A DNA stretch of 60,934 bases from NCBI GenBank assembly GCA_016208165.1, contig JACQYL010000071.1, forward strand, positions 14,207 through 75,140. The letters are read 5' to 3'. The notes beneath the pieces were generated by a model. That model made no database searches, was not told the origin of the DNA, and saw nothing but the letters and a program-made list of their open reading frames with translations. This DNA comes from Deltaproteobacteria bacterium (GTDB lineage: Bacteria; Desulfobacterota; Desulfarculia; JACQYL01). A program made the position numbers and the translations under genes. This document shows positions 1-8,376 of this stretch, one piece after another (the first letter of the stretch is position 1; every line of letters begins with the position of its first letter).

Positions 1-1173
1 AATCACTTCGTCTTCCATGAATCCCGGTTTCAAGATCCCGTTCAAAACCGAGTTGGACAGCAAGGTCACGTCATACGCCGCCAACTCCCCGAAATACTCG
101 ATGCGCACCGTCTGAATCTCGTCGCGATGCAACTGAACCATGAATTTCCCGAGTTGCTCGGCCAGAACGAGGTAGGGTTGGATCTTTTCGATGTCCTTCA
201 GCGCCTGTCCAGGCAGATTCACCGCGTTTCGTATCTTGCCGAAAAGCAGGAAATCCAGTACCTGCCGGGCAATCATGATGGCCACGTTGGCCTGAGACTG
301 GGTGCTGGACGCACCCAGGTGAGGAGTCAGAACCACATTGGGAAGCAGTAATAGCCCGTTGTCCGGGGAAGGAGGCTCCTCCTGATACACATCCAACGCC
401 GCTCCCGCCACTTTGCCTGACTTGAGAGCCCTCAAGAGCGCCTGTTCATCGACAATGCCGCCCCGCGCGCAGTTGATGATCCGGACGCCTTCTTTCATCT
501 TGGCTATGGTGTCTTCATTGATCAGATTCTGGGTGTCCCGCGTCAAGGGAGTATGTATGGTAATGAAATCGGAACGGGCAAAGAGCGTTTCGAGATCCAC
601 CAACTCGATCCCTTCCAGCCCGGCCTTGTCCTTCACGAAGAACGGATCAGAGGCCAGGACTTCCATCTTCAGGCCCCGAGCCAGTTCGGCCACCAGACGC
701 CCCACATTCCCCAGCCCGATGATTCCCAGGACATGGTTCCCCACCTCGGTGCCGACGAAATCCTTTCGTTTCCATTCACCGTTTCGCACCGAAGCCGTGG
801 CCGTCGGAATGTGGCGAGACATGGCCAGCATCATGGCGATCGTATGTTCCGCCGTGGCGCCGGCATTCGCGCCGGGCGTGTTCATCACGAGAACACCTCG
901 CCGGGTGGCGGCTTTGATGTCGATATTGTCCACGCCGCTGCCCGCGCGCGCCGCCACCTTGAGTTTCGGGGCCTTGGCCAGCACGTGTTCAGGCAATTTG
1001 GTGCGGCTCCTCACAATCACCGCATGATAGTCATGAATAATTTCGGCCAACTCTTCGGGCGAAACGCCCGTGCGATCGTCCACTTCAATACTGGATGTCT
1101 CCCGCAGAAGTTCCAGTCCCTCTTTCTGCAATCCGTCACAAATGAGGACCTTGTAGTTTTCGTTCACCGGCAT
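1..1173 (-). CDS. serA: D-3-phosphoglycerate dehydrogenase SerA (partial, C-terminus off the left edge)
   Basis: First enzyme of the phosphorylated serine pathway, oxidising 3-phosphoglycerate to 3-phosphohydroxypyruvate with NAD. The 391 visible codons read on the minus strand show a D-2-hydroxyacid dehydrogenase: ARAGSGVDNID, then the Rossmann motif GIIGLGNVGRLVA, then CARGGIVDEQALLRAL with the catalytic Arg, and TPHLGASS with the catalytic His. The reading frame continues past this into the start of the allosteric substrate-binding domain of the long (about 525-residue) SerA type, so roughly the last 130-140 residues, including any ACT domain, lie outside the window. The ATG at 1173 has a GGAGA directly against it; a GTG two codons later would have normal spacing and may be the true start. 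Family assignment is secure. Confidence 0.95.
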   Translation of the reverse strand, partial: MPVNENYKVLICDGLQKEGLELLRETSSIEVDDRTGVSPEELAEIIHDYHAVIVRSRTKLPEHVLAKAPKLKVAARAGSGVDNIDIKAATRRGVLVMNTPGANAGATAEHTIAMMLAMSRHIPTATASVRNGEWKRKDFVGTEVGNHVLGIIGLGNVGRLVAELARGLKMEVLASDPFFVKDKAGLEGIELVDLETLFARSDFITIHTPLTRDTQNLINEDTIAKMKEGVRIINCARGGIVDEQALLRALKSGKVAGAALDVYQEEPPSPDNGLLLLPNVVLTPHLGASSTQSQANVAIMIARQVLDFLLFGKIRNAVNLPGQALKDIEKIQPYLVLAEQLGKFMVQLHRDEIQTVRIEYFGELAAYDVTLLSNSVLNGILKPGFMEDEVI

Positions 1174-1301
1174 TCTCCGATAACTGCTGGGATTTTCGCT
1201 CGACGATTCACCAAAGACGAACCCGGTGGGTTATCCCATCCGGTAGAATCCACATTCGTTCCGATAAAGCGTTGGCAATAGGATCCGCGTACGCCCGGCG
1301 C

Positions 1302-3512
1302 TCATCGAGTCGCCGCCGGCCTGAACACCACCGCAGCCAGAGGCGGCAACGTGATCTCGACGGAACAAGGCCTCCCGTGCCACGGCTCCGGTTGCGCGAT
1401 GACCGCCCCCCGATTTCCCACGTTGCCGCCCCCATAAACCCCTGCATCCGTGTTCACCACTTCGTCGTACCGACCGGATTCCGGAACACCCAGTCTAAAT
1501 CCGTATCGAACGACGGGAGTGAAGTTGAGGACAAACACGAGAAACTTGGAGCGATCTCTGGAATATCGGATAAAACTCAGGGTGCTCTGGTCGGAGTCGT
1601 TTACATCGATCCATTCGAAACCCGCCGGATCGAAATCTATTTCGTACAGTGCGGGTTCGGAAACATACAATCGGTTCAGTTCACGAACGAGACGCTGAAC
1701 GCCCAGGTGATTTTCGTCCTGAAGTAAATCCCACTCCAGGCTGCGATCATGGCTCCATTCGGTCCACTGTCCAAACTCTCCCCCCATAAACAGCATCTGC
1801 TTGCCGGGGAATCCGAACATGTATCCATACAGCAGCCGGAGGTTGGCGAATTTCTGCCAGAGGTCTCCGGGCATTTTGCCGATCAGCGCCCGCTTGCCGT
1901 GGACCACTTCGTCGTGAGACAACGGCAAAATGAAGTTCTCGTGATACGCGTACAGCATGCCGAACGAAAGCAGGTTGTGATGAAATTTTCGATGAACCGG
2001 CTCTTTGGACATATACCGAAGCGTATCGTGCATCCATCCCATGTTCCATTTGAAGTTGAAGCCCAACCCGCCCAAATACGCCGGCTGCGTCACGCCGGGC
2101 CAGGCGGTGGATTCCTCCGCAATCATCAACGAGGATGGGTAATAGCTGAACACCACCTGGTTCATCTCTTTGAGAAAAGCCACGGCATCGAGGTTTTCAT
2201 TTCCCCCGTACTTATTTGGGATCCACTCGCCTGTCCGTCGGGAGTAGTCCAAGTATAACATGGACGCCACGGCATCCACGCGCAAACCGTCCACATGATA
2301 CCGGTCATGCCAAAACACCGCATTGGAGACGAGAAAATTGCGGACTTCATTTCGACCATAATTGAATATCAGTGTCTGCCAGTCCGGATGTTCTCCCTGT
2401 CTGGGATCCCCGTGTTCATAGAGGTGACTGCCGTCGAATCGTGACAATCCATGCGGATCTTTGGGAAAATGAGCGGGCACCCAGTCCAGAATGACGCCGA
2501 CGCCATGTTGGTGACAGGTGTCCACGAAATACATGAAATCGGCCGGCCGGCCGAATCGAGCCGTTGGAGCGAAGTATCCGGTAACCTGATATCCCCAGGA
2601 CGCGTCATAGGGATGAGACAAAACAGGCAGCAACTCGATGTGCGTAAAGCCCATCTCTTTCACATAACGCACCAGTGCGTCGGCCAATTCCAGATAGTTG
2701 TAAAAGGGTTCGTCCGGAGCGTTTTTGCGTTTCCAACTTCCGAGGTGCACTTCATAGATGGAAATCGCGGAGTCGTAAGGATTCCATTTCTTTTTCCGTG
2801 TCTGCCACTCGTGGTCGCCCCACTCGTACCGGTCCAGATCGTACACCGCGGAGGCGGTTCCCGGCCGCTTCTCACGGAAAAACGCATAGGGATCAGCCTT
2901 CACGAATGCTTCGCCGGTACACGGTTTGATCTCGAATTTGTACAGATCTCCATTTTTCAGCCCCGGCATGAAGAGTTCCCAGACCCCGGAGCCGCCCCGG
3001 ACGCGCATGAGATGCCTGCGACCGTCCCAATTGTTAAAGTCTCCCACCACGCTGACACGTTTGGCGGTTGGGGCCCATACGGCAAACGAAACGCCCTCGA
3101 CGCCCTCGACGGTCTTCGGATGCGCGCCGAGCCAGGTGTACGCGTGGTGGTGCCTGCCCTCGGAGAAAAGATGCAAATCGTATTCCGAGAGGACGGGCAG
3201 AAAGGAGTAGGGATCTTTCTGTGTTCGAATGGACCCGTTCCGATAGCGGGTCTGGAGTACATAGGGGAATACCCGCTCTCGATCCGGGACGATGAGTTCG
3301 AAAAAACCGTCCCTTACGTGCTTCATGGTCCACGAGGAGGTACGGTCCGAGTCGTCCAGGACACGTATCTGAACCGCATCCGGATTGTGGACGCGCCAGA
3401 CCACCCCTCCCCCTTCGCCTGAAGGAACCTCGTGAGCCCCCAGCACGGCGAAAGGGTCGTAGTGATCGGACCCGATGATCTTGTCGATATCTTCTTCAGG
3501 AGTGTGAGCCAT
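1302..3512 (-). CDS. glgB: 1,4-alpha-glucan branching enzyme GlgB
   Basis: Cytoplasmic glycogen branching enzyme, cutting alpha-1,4 chains and re-attaching them by alpha-1,6 bonds. At 736 residues it has the full bacterial length: an N-terminal beta-sandwich module, the CBM48 module (around residues 130-220, with VVGDFNNWDG), a GH13 barrel and a C-terminal all-beta domain. The GH13 signatures are intact: DWVPAHFP, GLRVDAVASM with nucleophile Asp near 413, MIAEEST with the acid/base Glu near 466, and LPLSHDEVVHGK. No other glycogen gene is adjacent. Downstream (minus strand) serA begins about 130 bases away, and the hydrolase-like gene lies 21 bases upstream, so the latter and glgB could share a transcript. 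Confidence 0.97.
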   Translation of the reverse strand: MAHTPEEDIDKIIGSDHYDPFAVLGAHEVPSGEGGGVVWRVHNPDAVQIRVLDDSDRTSSWTMKHVRDGFFELIVPDRERVFPYVLQTRYRNGSIRTQKDPYSFLPVLSEYDLHLFSEGRHHHAYTWLGAHPKTVEGVEGVSFAVWAPTAKRVSVVGDFNNWDGRRHLMRVRGGSGVWELFMPGLKNGDLYKFEIKPCTGEAFVKADPYAFFREKRPGTASAVYDLDRYEWGDHEWQTRKKKWNPYDSAISIYEVHLGSWKRKNAPDEPFYNYLELADALVRYVKEMGFTHIELLPVLSHPYDASWGYQVTGYFAPTARFGRPADFMYFVDTCHQHGVGVILDWVPAHFPKDPHGLSRFDGSHLYEHGDPRQGEHPDWQTLIFNYGRNEVRNFLVSNAVFWHDRYHVDGLRVDAVASMLYLDYSRRTGEWIPNKYGGNENLDAVAFLKEMNQVVFSYYPSSLMIAEESTAWPGVTQPAYLGGLGFNFKWNMGWMHDTLRYMSKEPVHRKFHHNLLSFGMLYAYHENFILPLSHDEVVHGKRALIGKMPGDLWQKFANLRLLYGYMFGFPGKQMLFMGGEFGQWTEWSHDRSLEWDLLQDENHLGVQRLVRELNRLYVSEPALYEIDFDPAGFEWIDVNDSDQSTLSFIRYSRDRSKFLVFVLNFTPVVRYGFRLGVPESGRYDEVVNTDAGVYGGGNVGNRGAVIAQPEPWHGRPCSVEITLPPLAAVVFRPAATR

Positions 3513-3533
3513 GACCGTTCATCGAAGTCGGGT

Positions 3534-4448
3534 TTATGACTTCGGCTGTCTCCAGTATCTCACTGCTTCTTTTATGTATACGGGGTTAGTGTAGAAGCCC
3601 GCGTGTCCTTCGGAACCTTTGCGGGTGCGCACCACGGTCGCCCCTGCCCTTTTCAGCATGGCCTCGCTCTGCTCGACTCCCGGACAGAGGACCCTTTCGT
3701 CCGTTTCTCCGCACCATAGGTAAAACCGTTTTCCAGCCAGGGGCTTCGATCCGTACGCACCATCCAGAAGTTTTTTCATAAAAGGCGCTCGCCTTCCCAG
3801 ATTCCCTGACACGGCTATGAACAGCTCAAAATAGGAACGATCGACGTTTCGGTCTAAATATGCAATCTGCGCACACAGTTGCGCCGCCTTACCGAAGCCG
3901 AGCCATGCCGAACGCCGTTTATCCACTCGATGGCGCGCTTCCATGTGGTCCAAAGCCCTGGTAATGGCGACATACAGCATCTCGGGGCGAACCTGACGGT
4001 ATTCCTTCCCATTTCCGAGGGGCCATTCCCAGGGCAAGGCCAGAAGGCCGAATCCATACTCACCTGCGGCGTTCTGCATCCGGAGTATTTGGCGAAAAGG
4101 ATTTCCTGTATGCCCGTGAATAAGCACCATGACCCGCTTCTCGGGCATCTCCTCGAAATTGGGGGGAAACCAATAGGCGAAAGACGAGGTCTTTCCGGGA
4201 AGCTCGACAACTTGGGTCCTCTGTTTCTTGGCTTCGAGGAAATCCGTGCGGGCCCGTTCGTCCATTCGTTGGAACCAACCTTCCCAGAGCTGCTCCGGAA
4301 CGGGCCGACGGTCCGATGTCTCCGCCGAAACCGGACCGCCTGATACTATTCCCACATCCAGTAAGCAGGCGACCGTGCACAGCAACGCGAATGAGGCAAA
4401 CCCTGAGAAAAGACGACGGACGCAAGGAACATGAAGGAAGGATGCCAT
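3534..4448 (-). CDS. Exported alpha/beta-hydrolase-like protein lacking the nucleophile serine
   Basis: A 304-residue protein. Residues about 11-43 form a hydrophobic export signal ending near an Ala-rich site, so it is probably periplasmic or secreted. The rest resembles an alpha/beta hydrolase: VMVLIHGHTGNP (105-117) fits the oxyanion loop, and GETDERV (Asp250) and EGHAG (His282) fit the acid and the base. The nucleophile elbow, however, reads GFGKAAQ at 184-190, with Gly186 where Ser is expected. The codon is GGT, one base from AGT. It may therefore be inactive or a binding protein. No substrate can be named. It sits just upstream of glgB on the same strand. Confidence 0.7.
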   Translation of the reverse strand: MASFLHVPCVRRLFSGFASFALLCTVACLLDVGIVSGGPVSAETSDRRPVPEQLWEGWFQRMDERARTDFLEAKKQRTQVVELPGKTSSFAYWFPPNFEEMPEKRVMVLIHGHTGNPFRQILRMQNAAGEYGFGLLALPWEWPLGNGKEYRQVRPEMLYVAITRALDHMEARHRVDKRRSAWLGFGKAAQLCAQIAYLDRNVDRSYFELFIAVSGNLGRRAPFMKKLLDGAYGSKPLAGKRFYLWCGETDERVLCPGVEQSEAMLKRAGATVVRTRKGSEGHAGFYTNPVYIKEAVRYWRQPKS

Positions 4449-4870
4449 TATTATGCTCCATTCGCGACTTGGGAGCCGCCCGATGCGCCCGCGTCACGTC
4501 CCCCGGTACGTATGGCCTCCGGTTCAATCCGTGGCTCCGGACAGATCGTCGATCCGGCTTCAGTTCGCACGGTATCATCGAGCACCCGCTTAACCTCCAA
4601 GTCCCGCATATCCCCGCCGTGCATTCTATCATCCATTTCATCCTCGATGGCTTGGCCCCTGGATCTCTTATGCAAGTTGCCACATTCCTTGAAAGCAGTC
4701 TGCTTTCGCTTTCTGTTATCCGGGATTGACTTCTACGGAGGATTATTCGAAGCTAACGGCTGGTCGGGAAACCATTCCCGAACTTGAAAGCATCGCTGTC
4801 ATTCCGAGTTATTTGTAAGCATATTCAAAATCCATACAGCGCTCAACTCTTTTTCAAGGAGCATACTTTC
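4449..4870. other. Divergent intergenic region between the hydrolase-like gene and tatD, with a small hairpin
   Basis: About 420 bases between divergently transcribed genes, so it must hold both promoters, although no convincing -35/-10 pair was found. Apart from the doubtful small frame at 4451-4675 it contains a perfect 7-bp inverted repeat, TCGGGAA/TTCCCGA, at 4764-4781 with a 4-base loop, about 90 bases before the tatD start. It has no T-run and could be an operator or a leader hairpin. Confidence 0.4.
4451..4675 (-). CDS. Possible small acidic protein upstream of the hydrolase-like gene
   Basis: A 74-codon frame ending two bases before the ATG of the hydrolase-like gene, an arrangement that would allow translational coupling. 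The product would be very charged (EDEMDDRMHGG near the start) and Gly/Ala/Ser rich at the end, with no recognisable domain, no signal peptide and no clear ribosome-binding site. It could be chance in GC-rich DNA. Nothing resembling it is known to me. Confidence 0.25.
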   Translation of the reverse strand: MHKRSRGQAIEDEMDDRMHGGDMRDLEVKRVLDDTVRTEAGSTICPEPRIEPEAIRTGGRDAGASGGSQVANGA

Positions 4871-5641
4871 ATGCTCATCGATTCCCACGCTCACCTGGAC
4901 GCTCCCTATTTTCAGGACAAGCTAGCCGCAGTGTTGTATAGAGCCAACCAATCCGGCGTAGAACGGGTCATTACCATTGGAGTAACGCCCGGCAGTTCAC
5001 AAAGATGTCTGGACATCGCCCGAAAGCGGCATTCCGTTTTCGCTACCGCGGGATATCATCCCCACTGGGCAAGTAAGTTCATTCCCGAACATCTTCAAGA
5101 AATAGAGCGTCTGGCCCGAGATCCCAAAGTGGTGGCCATTGGAGAAATCGGTTTGGATTATCACCATTTCCATTCTCCGAAAGAAGACCAAAGGCGTGTT
5201 TTCGTGTCGATGCTCGATCTGGCTTCGTCCATCGGTCTCCCCGTGGTGATTCACGACCGGAAGGCAAATAAGGACGTATCGGATCTGCTCTCAAACTTCA
5301 GACACAAGCTGACGGGCGTGGTCATACACTGTTTCTCGGGTGACTGGTCGCTCGCGCGAACCTTTCTGGACTGGGGATTCTATGTGTCCATACCCGGACC
5401 CGTTACCTATCCGCATTCTTCAGATCTTCGGGAAGTGGCTGAAAAGGCGCCTCTGGATCGCATCCTTCTGGAAACCGACGCTCCCCACCTGACGCCCGCA
5501 CCCAAGAAAGGCCATCGAAACGAACCGGCGTTTGTCAGATATACGGCAATCGAAGTGGCCGGTTTGAGAAAGATCTCTTTCGAGGAACTCGCGCGGGCTA
5601 CCACGCAGAACACACTCAAGGTGTTTGGGATGCAAACATAA
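4871..5641 (+). CDS. tatD: TatD family metal-dependent hydrolase (DNase)
   Basis: A 256-residue amidohydrolase-fold metal enzyme of the TatD/YcfH group, cytoplasmic 3'-5' exonucleases linked to DNA repair and RNA quality control. The protein begins MLIDSHAHLD with the first metal-binding His pair. Then follow GEIGLDYH (metal Glu), VIHDRKAN, HCFSGD and LLETDAPHLTP near the C-terminus. A longer frame exists upstream, but family members start exactly at this motif and AAGGAG lies at 4856-4861, nine bases before the ATG, which fixes the start. The next gene converges on its 3' end 37 bases downstream. Residues are intact and the length is typical. Confidence 0.95.
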   Translation: MLIDSHAHLDAPYFQDKLAAVLYRANQSGVERVITIGVTPGSSQRCLDIARKRHSVFATAGYHPHWASKFIPEHLQEIERLARDPKVVAIGEIGLDYHHFHSPKEDQRRVFVSMLDLASSIGLPVVIHDRKANKDVSDLLSNFRHKLTGVVIHCFSGDWSLARTFLDWGFYVSIPGPVTYPHSSDLREVAEKAPLDRILLETDAPHLTPAPKKGHRNEPAFVRYTAIEVAGLRKISFEELARATTQNTLKVFGMQT

Positions 5642-5678
5642 GCATTCGGGCGGCTTCCTGTTGGATTTCCAGGTCGTT

Positions 5679-7130
5679 TCATGCCTCCTCGAATTGCTCC
5701 CCCAGCTTCAGCGCCCGTTCGGCGAGCGCCAGGTTTCTTCCCACATAAAGAGCGTGGTTCAGATCCGAAATAGCCTCATCCCTCACCAGGTCGTGCTGGA
5801 TCCGCTCCGCGTGCTTCGAACGGTACTCCTTCAGCAGGACATTGTTGTAGAGATGACGCACCACAATCTGCCCTTCCTCCAATGTGATCCGAAAGAATCC
5901 ATGAGGGTCCTCGCGTAAACGATGTGCGCGAAGCTCGGCCACACTCAAGGCCTTACGGTATTTAATCTCATTGGTGGGGTCCAGACTGATGGAGTGACTG
6001 AATACCGTGAGAGCTCCCTTGGCCAGTCCGGATCGCTCACACACAAAGTCCAGGATCCGAATGAGGCCGTGCACGTTCTGGAGCCACGCGTCGATGGCAT
6101 TGTGAGTCCGGTAGGAAGCGGTCATGCCGAGGCGGCCTTCCGAGATCCGGAAAAACAGGGAAACCAGGCATGGATTCGCTTTACGATCTCGGAAATCCGC
6201 TGCGGTGTCCCAAAGCGAGATGAATTGATGGCGGCTTTCCGGATCGGATGCCAGACGTTCGGCGGCCAGACTCAACGTATCGACTCCGAAGTAGCTCCTC
6301 AGACGATTTCCGTATGTATACTCAAGCAGAGAAGGAAGCTCGCCGTCCATGATCTCGTCCCGATACCGGCTGAATTCCTCGGGAGAAAAGCCGTATTCAA
6401 CGAGCGCATCGTCCGGATCTGAGGTCGGGTCCGCGATGACGACTTTCAAGTTCTGCAGCTCTTTGCGTACCCCTTTTTTCAGCTCCACCTTTCGGCCGAA
6501 TCGAACCAACTTGAACATCAGCTGCTTCCACCCCTCCAGGGGAGTCTCTGAAAGAACGGTGTGTTGAAGCACCGAGCTCGGAAAATGGCCGATTGGCAGC
6601 GTCTTGGGAGGGATTTTAACTCGATCCGATTCAGTGAACCGGCGAGCGGGGTCCCGGCGAACCGATTGAAAATACCGTTTGAGACCGGAAAGGGATTCGG
6701 GCGTGGTCAAAGGACCCACAGCTTCCATTCTAGGCGGAAACTTAAAGAGTTCAGGCCGCAGAAGATCGTCGAGGATTCCCTCGGTGCCCTTGATCTTGTT
6801 GGCCCTGATGCCGAGAAACTCGACCTTCTCGACGCCCTCGGAGAAGAAATTGGTCAGTTCCCGAAAAGAAGACGACCGATTTCGGCCGCACACCACCAGG
6901 TGGGTGATCTGCGGATTGTACAGGAGGTTGCGAATCAGGTGGGGCAAGCCGTTACCATAAAGGGTGCCAAAGGCGACAATGGGCGACGTCGCGGGATTCA
7001 AGTCAATACCCTGCTCCCGAAACACGTCAAGGATCTTTTTCGGCCTTGACCAGAGGGTGATCACACCCACAAATCCGCACGAATTGATGCCTATGAGCTT
7101 GTTGCCGTAATGTAACGGTATAAACTTCAT
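5679..7130 (-). CDS. MtrA/DUF4346-like plus thymidylate-synthase-like fusion protein
   Basis: A 483-residue two-part protein. The first 90 or so residues (GFVGVITLWSRP, then HLIRNLLYNPQITHLVVCGR) resemble the N-terminal fold seen in MtrA of methanogen methyltransferase and in DUF4346 pterin-binding proteins. From about residue 265 it resembles thymidylate synthase: EYTYGNRLRSYFG, then ANPC with a Cys (about 321) in the place of the ThyA nucleophile, SYRTHNAIDAWLQN matching the Arg and Asn of the nucleotide pocket, and SHSISLDP where ThyA has THLYSNH. The active-site Cys is kept but the following His is replaced by Leu and the H-x-Y pair is altered. This suggests a pyrimidine (hydroxy)methylase on an unusual substrate or one-carbon carrier; that is inference. 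The ATG overlaps the stop of the ParB-like gene as ATGA. Confidence 0.7.
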   Translation of the reverse strand: MKFIPLHYGNKLIGINSCGFVGVITLWSRPKKILDVFREQGIDLNPATSPIVAFGTLYGNGLPHLIRNLLYNPQITHLVVCGRNRSSSFRELTNFFSEGVEKVEFLGIRANKIKGTEGILDDLLRPELFKFPPRMEAVGPLTTPESLSGLKRYFQSVRRDPARRFTESDRVKIPPKTLPIGHFPSSVLQHTVLSETPLEGWKQLMFKLVRFGRKVELKKGVRKELQNLKVVIADPTSDPDDALVEYGFSPEEFSRYRDEIMDGELPSLLEYTYGNRLRSYFGVDTLSLAAERLASDPESRHQFISLWDTAADFRDRKANPCLVSLFFRISEGRLGMTASYRTHNAIDAWLQNVHGLIRILDFVCERSGLAKGALTVFSHSISLDPTNEIKYRKALSVAELRAHRLREDPHGFFRITLEEGQIVVRHLYNNVLLKEYRSKHAERIQHDLVRDEAISDLNHALYVGRNLALAERALKLGEQFEEA

Positions 7131-7744
7131 GTACTTCGAGGCTTTTCGAAATGACCCCGCGGTCCTCCCACATTAGTAAATGCGGAATTGAAGTCCCGAT
7201 AGAGCATCTTGTTCTGTTCGATCCGATGCCATTTCTTGACGTAGCCCGAAGGAATGTCTTCCCGCACCTCCAGCTTCTCCCATCCCAAAGGAATGGGGAA
7301 AGCGTAATAAGGAAGTTCCTTGGGTACACCACGGACAAATACGACCTGGGGGATCTGCCATTCGAGGTAGGCCAGATAGATACGGTGCATTCCGTCGTTC
7401 ACGATCAAATGCAGCGACCCGTCCGCCTCGATGGACTCTTCCACGATAGGAGGCAATAGGTCTATGGGTTCTCCGAATCCCTCGATTGTCAAACGCAGGA
7501 ACCCGTCCAACCGAAAGAGATCAAATCCGCGCTCCTGAAGAGCCCATTTCAAGCTGCGGACCTTATCCAGTTCCGAACGCAGAATGTAGTATTGGGGAGG
7601 TGACAGATGTCTTGTCTGTATCTTTTCAAGTGATATGAACGTATTTCGGTATACGTACGTATCCCTGTCCTCGTGCATACAAACATCCCTCAGTCTCTGT
7701 ATCAACTCTGTTTCATCGAAGTGGTGGATCTCTTTGATTACCAT
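7127..7744 (-). CDS. ParB/sulfiredoxin-fold-like protein, partner of the thymidylate-synthase-like gene
   Basis: A 205-residue cytoplasmic protein with no membrane segment. Residues 100-126 (PPIVEESIEADGS, then IVNDGMHRIYLAY) carry the DGxHR signature of the ParB/Srx superfamily, whose members include DNA-binding CTPases, nucleases and small-molecule kinases such as the SerK/SbnI type. There is no helix-turn-helix domain as in chromosome-partitioning ParB, and no parA nearby, so partitioning is unlikely. The start has AAAGGA seven bases upstream. It is the first gene of an operon with the thymidylate-synthase-like fusion (4-base ATGA overlap), so the two products probably act in one pathway or complex. 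A kinase or nucleotide-binding role is inference. Confidence 0.65.
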   Translation of the reverse strand: MVIKEIHHFDETELIQRLRDVCMHEDRDTYVYRNTFISLEKIQTRHLSPPQYYILRSELDKVRSLKWALQERGFDLFRLDGFLRLTIEGFGEPIDLLPPIVEESIEADGSLHLIVNDGMHRIYLAYLEWQIPQVVFVRGVPKELPYYAFPIPLGWEKLEVREDIPSGYVKKWHRIEQNKMLYRDFNSAFTNVGGPRGHFEKPRST

Positions 7745-8145
7745 GTCCGTCCTTTGTGTTCCCTCACACTACGCGTGCGCCGGGGACTTTCCGCTTTCGG
7801 GATGTTCATCAAGGTTTTCGTTGCCTGCAACGAATGTTAAGTGTATCGGACTATTAAACAAAAGGAGTACCCTTTTTTGGAAGTACATCCTTCAAGGCAT
7901 GGAAGTGAGCGTCTCTCCGGCGAAACCCTCTCTCGCCGAGGCTCACCCGAACGGCCGGCTCCATACCTAAGGGAGAAAAGAGGGGCCGGAATCCGAGTGC
8001 CTGCGCGGGTTTTTTACGAGTGCGAAGTCGCCGGCATGAAAACCTCCAAGACCCGATCCTAGGTTCGCAGTAGACCGCCGTATTGGAGGCTTTCAGCCTT
8101 GGCCCCGATGAGCCCGGGCTGTCGAGATCTTCAAAGTCGTAGCGC
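7745..8145. other. Intergenic region upstream of the TS-like operon
   Basis: About 400 bases. It contains the palindrome at 7817-7834 and a small CGGCGA/TCGCCG inverted repeat near 7918-7940. The frames here have no ribosome-binding site and no recognisable sequence. I see no gene. Confidence 0.4.
7817..7834. promoter_or_regulatory. Perfect 8-2-8 palindrome upstream of the ParB-like/TS-like operon
   Basis: TTCGTTGC-CT-GCAACGAA is a perfect inverted repeat centred about 80 bases before the ATG at 7744. Its size, two-base spacer and position fit a dimeric repressor operator for this operon. No regulator gene is adjacent except, at some distance, the LysR gene at 9558. No convincing sigma-70 hexamers could be fixed around it. 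Confidence 0.45.
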
Positions 8146-8331
8146 TCACACTTCTTGTTGGGGTCCGGCGAGGTCGCGATGCTCGCATTGATCGCAGCGC
8201 CACCCCATCCATTTCTTGAGGATGGCGTGGTCCAGGCAATCCGTATAATACGGACATTTGAAGTTGCGGTCCGCCTCGCCGTTTGCAGCGATGGGATTTC
8301 TTGGTTTGGCGATTACAAAATCTCTGAGCAT
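8146..8331 (-). CDS. Small Cys-rich protein (C-x5-C, C-x2-C), paralogue of the gene at 9002
   Basis: About 61 residues with the core CPYYTDCLDHAILKKW followed by CDQC. The pattern C-x5-C-LD-x-A-x2-KKW-x4-C-x2-C is shared with the plus-strand gene at 9002-9232, which makes chance very unlikely and shows which frame is coding. Four cysteines in two pairs suggest a small zinc ribbon or treble-clef-like fold. The frame is open further upstream to an ATG at 8376; I chose the ATG at 8331 because GGAGAAG lies 7 bases before it, but 8337 and 8376 remain possible. Function unknown; no neighbour within 400 bases on the same strand. Confidence 0.55.
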   Translation of the reverse strand: MLRDFVIAKPRNPIAANGEADRNFKCPYYTDCLDHAILKKWMGWRCDQCEHRDLAGPQQEV

Positions 8332-8376
8332 CCCCATTCTTCTCCAACTCATCTCGGCCCTTGCCTGATACATCAA

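Noticed and set aside
413-1281. Long plus-strand frames opposite serA
   Set aside because: They are antisense to a clearly conserved SerA and have no recognisable protein sequence.
4060-4683. 207-codon minus-strand frame overlapping the hydrolase-like gene in another frame
   Set aside because: It is an out-of-frame reading of the conserved hydrolase sequence and of upstream non-coding DNA; Arg- and Ser-rich without motifs.
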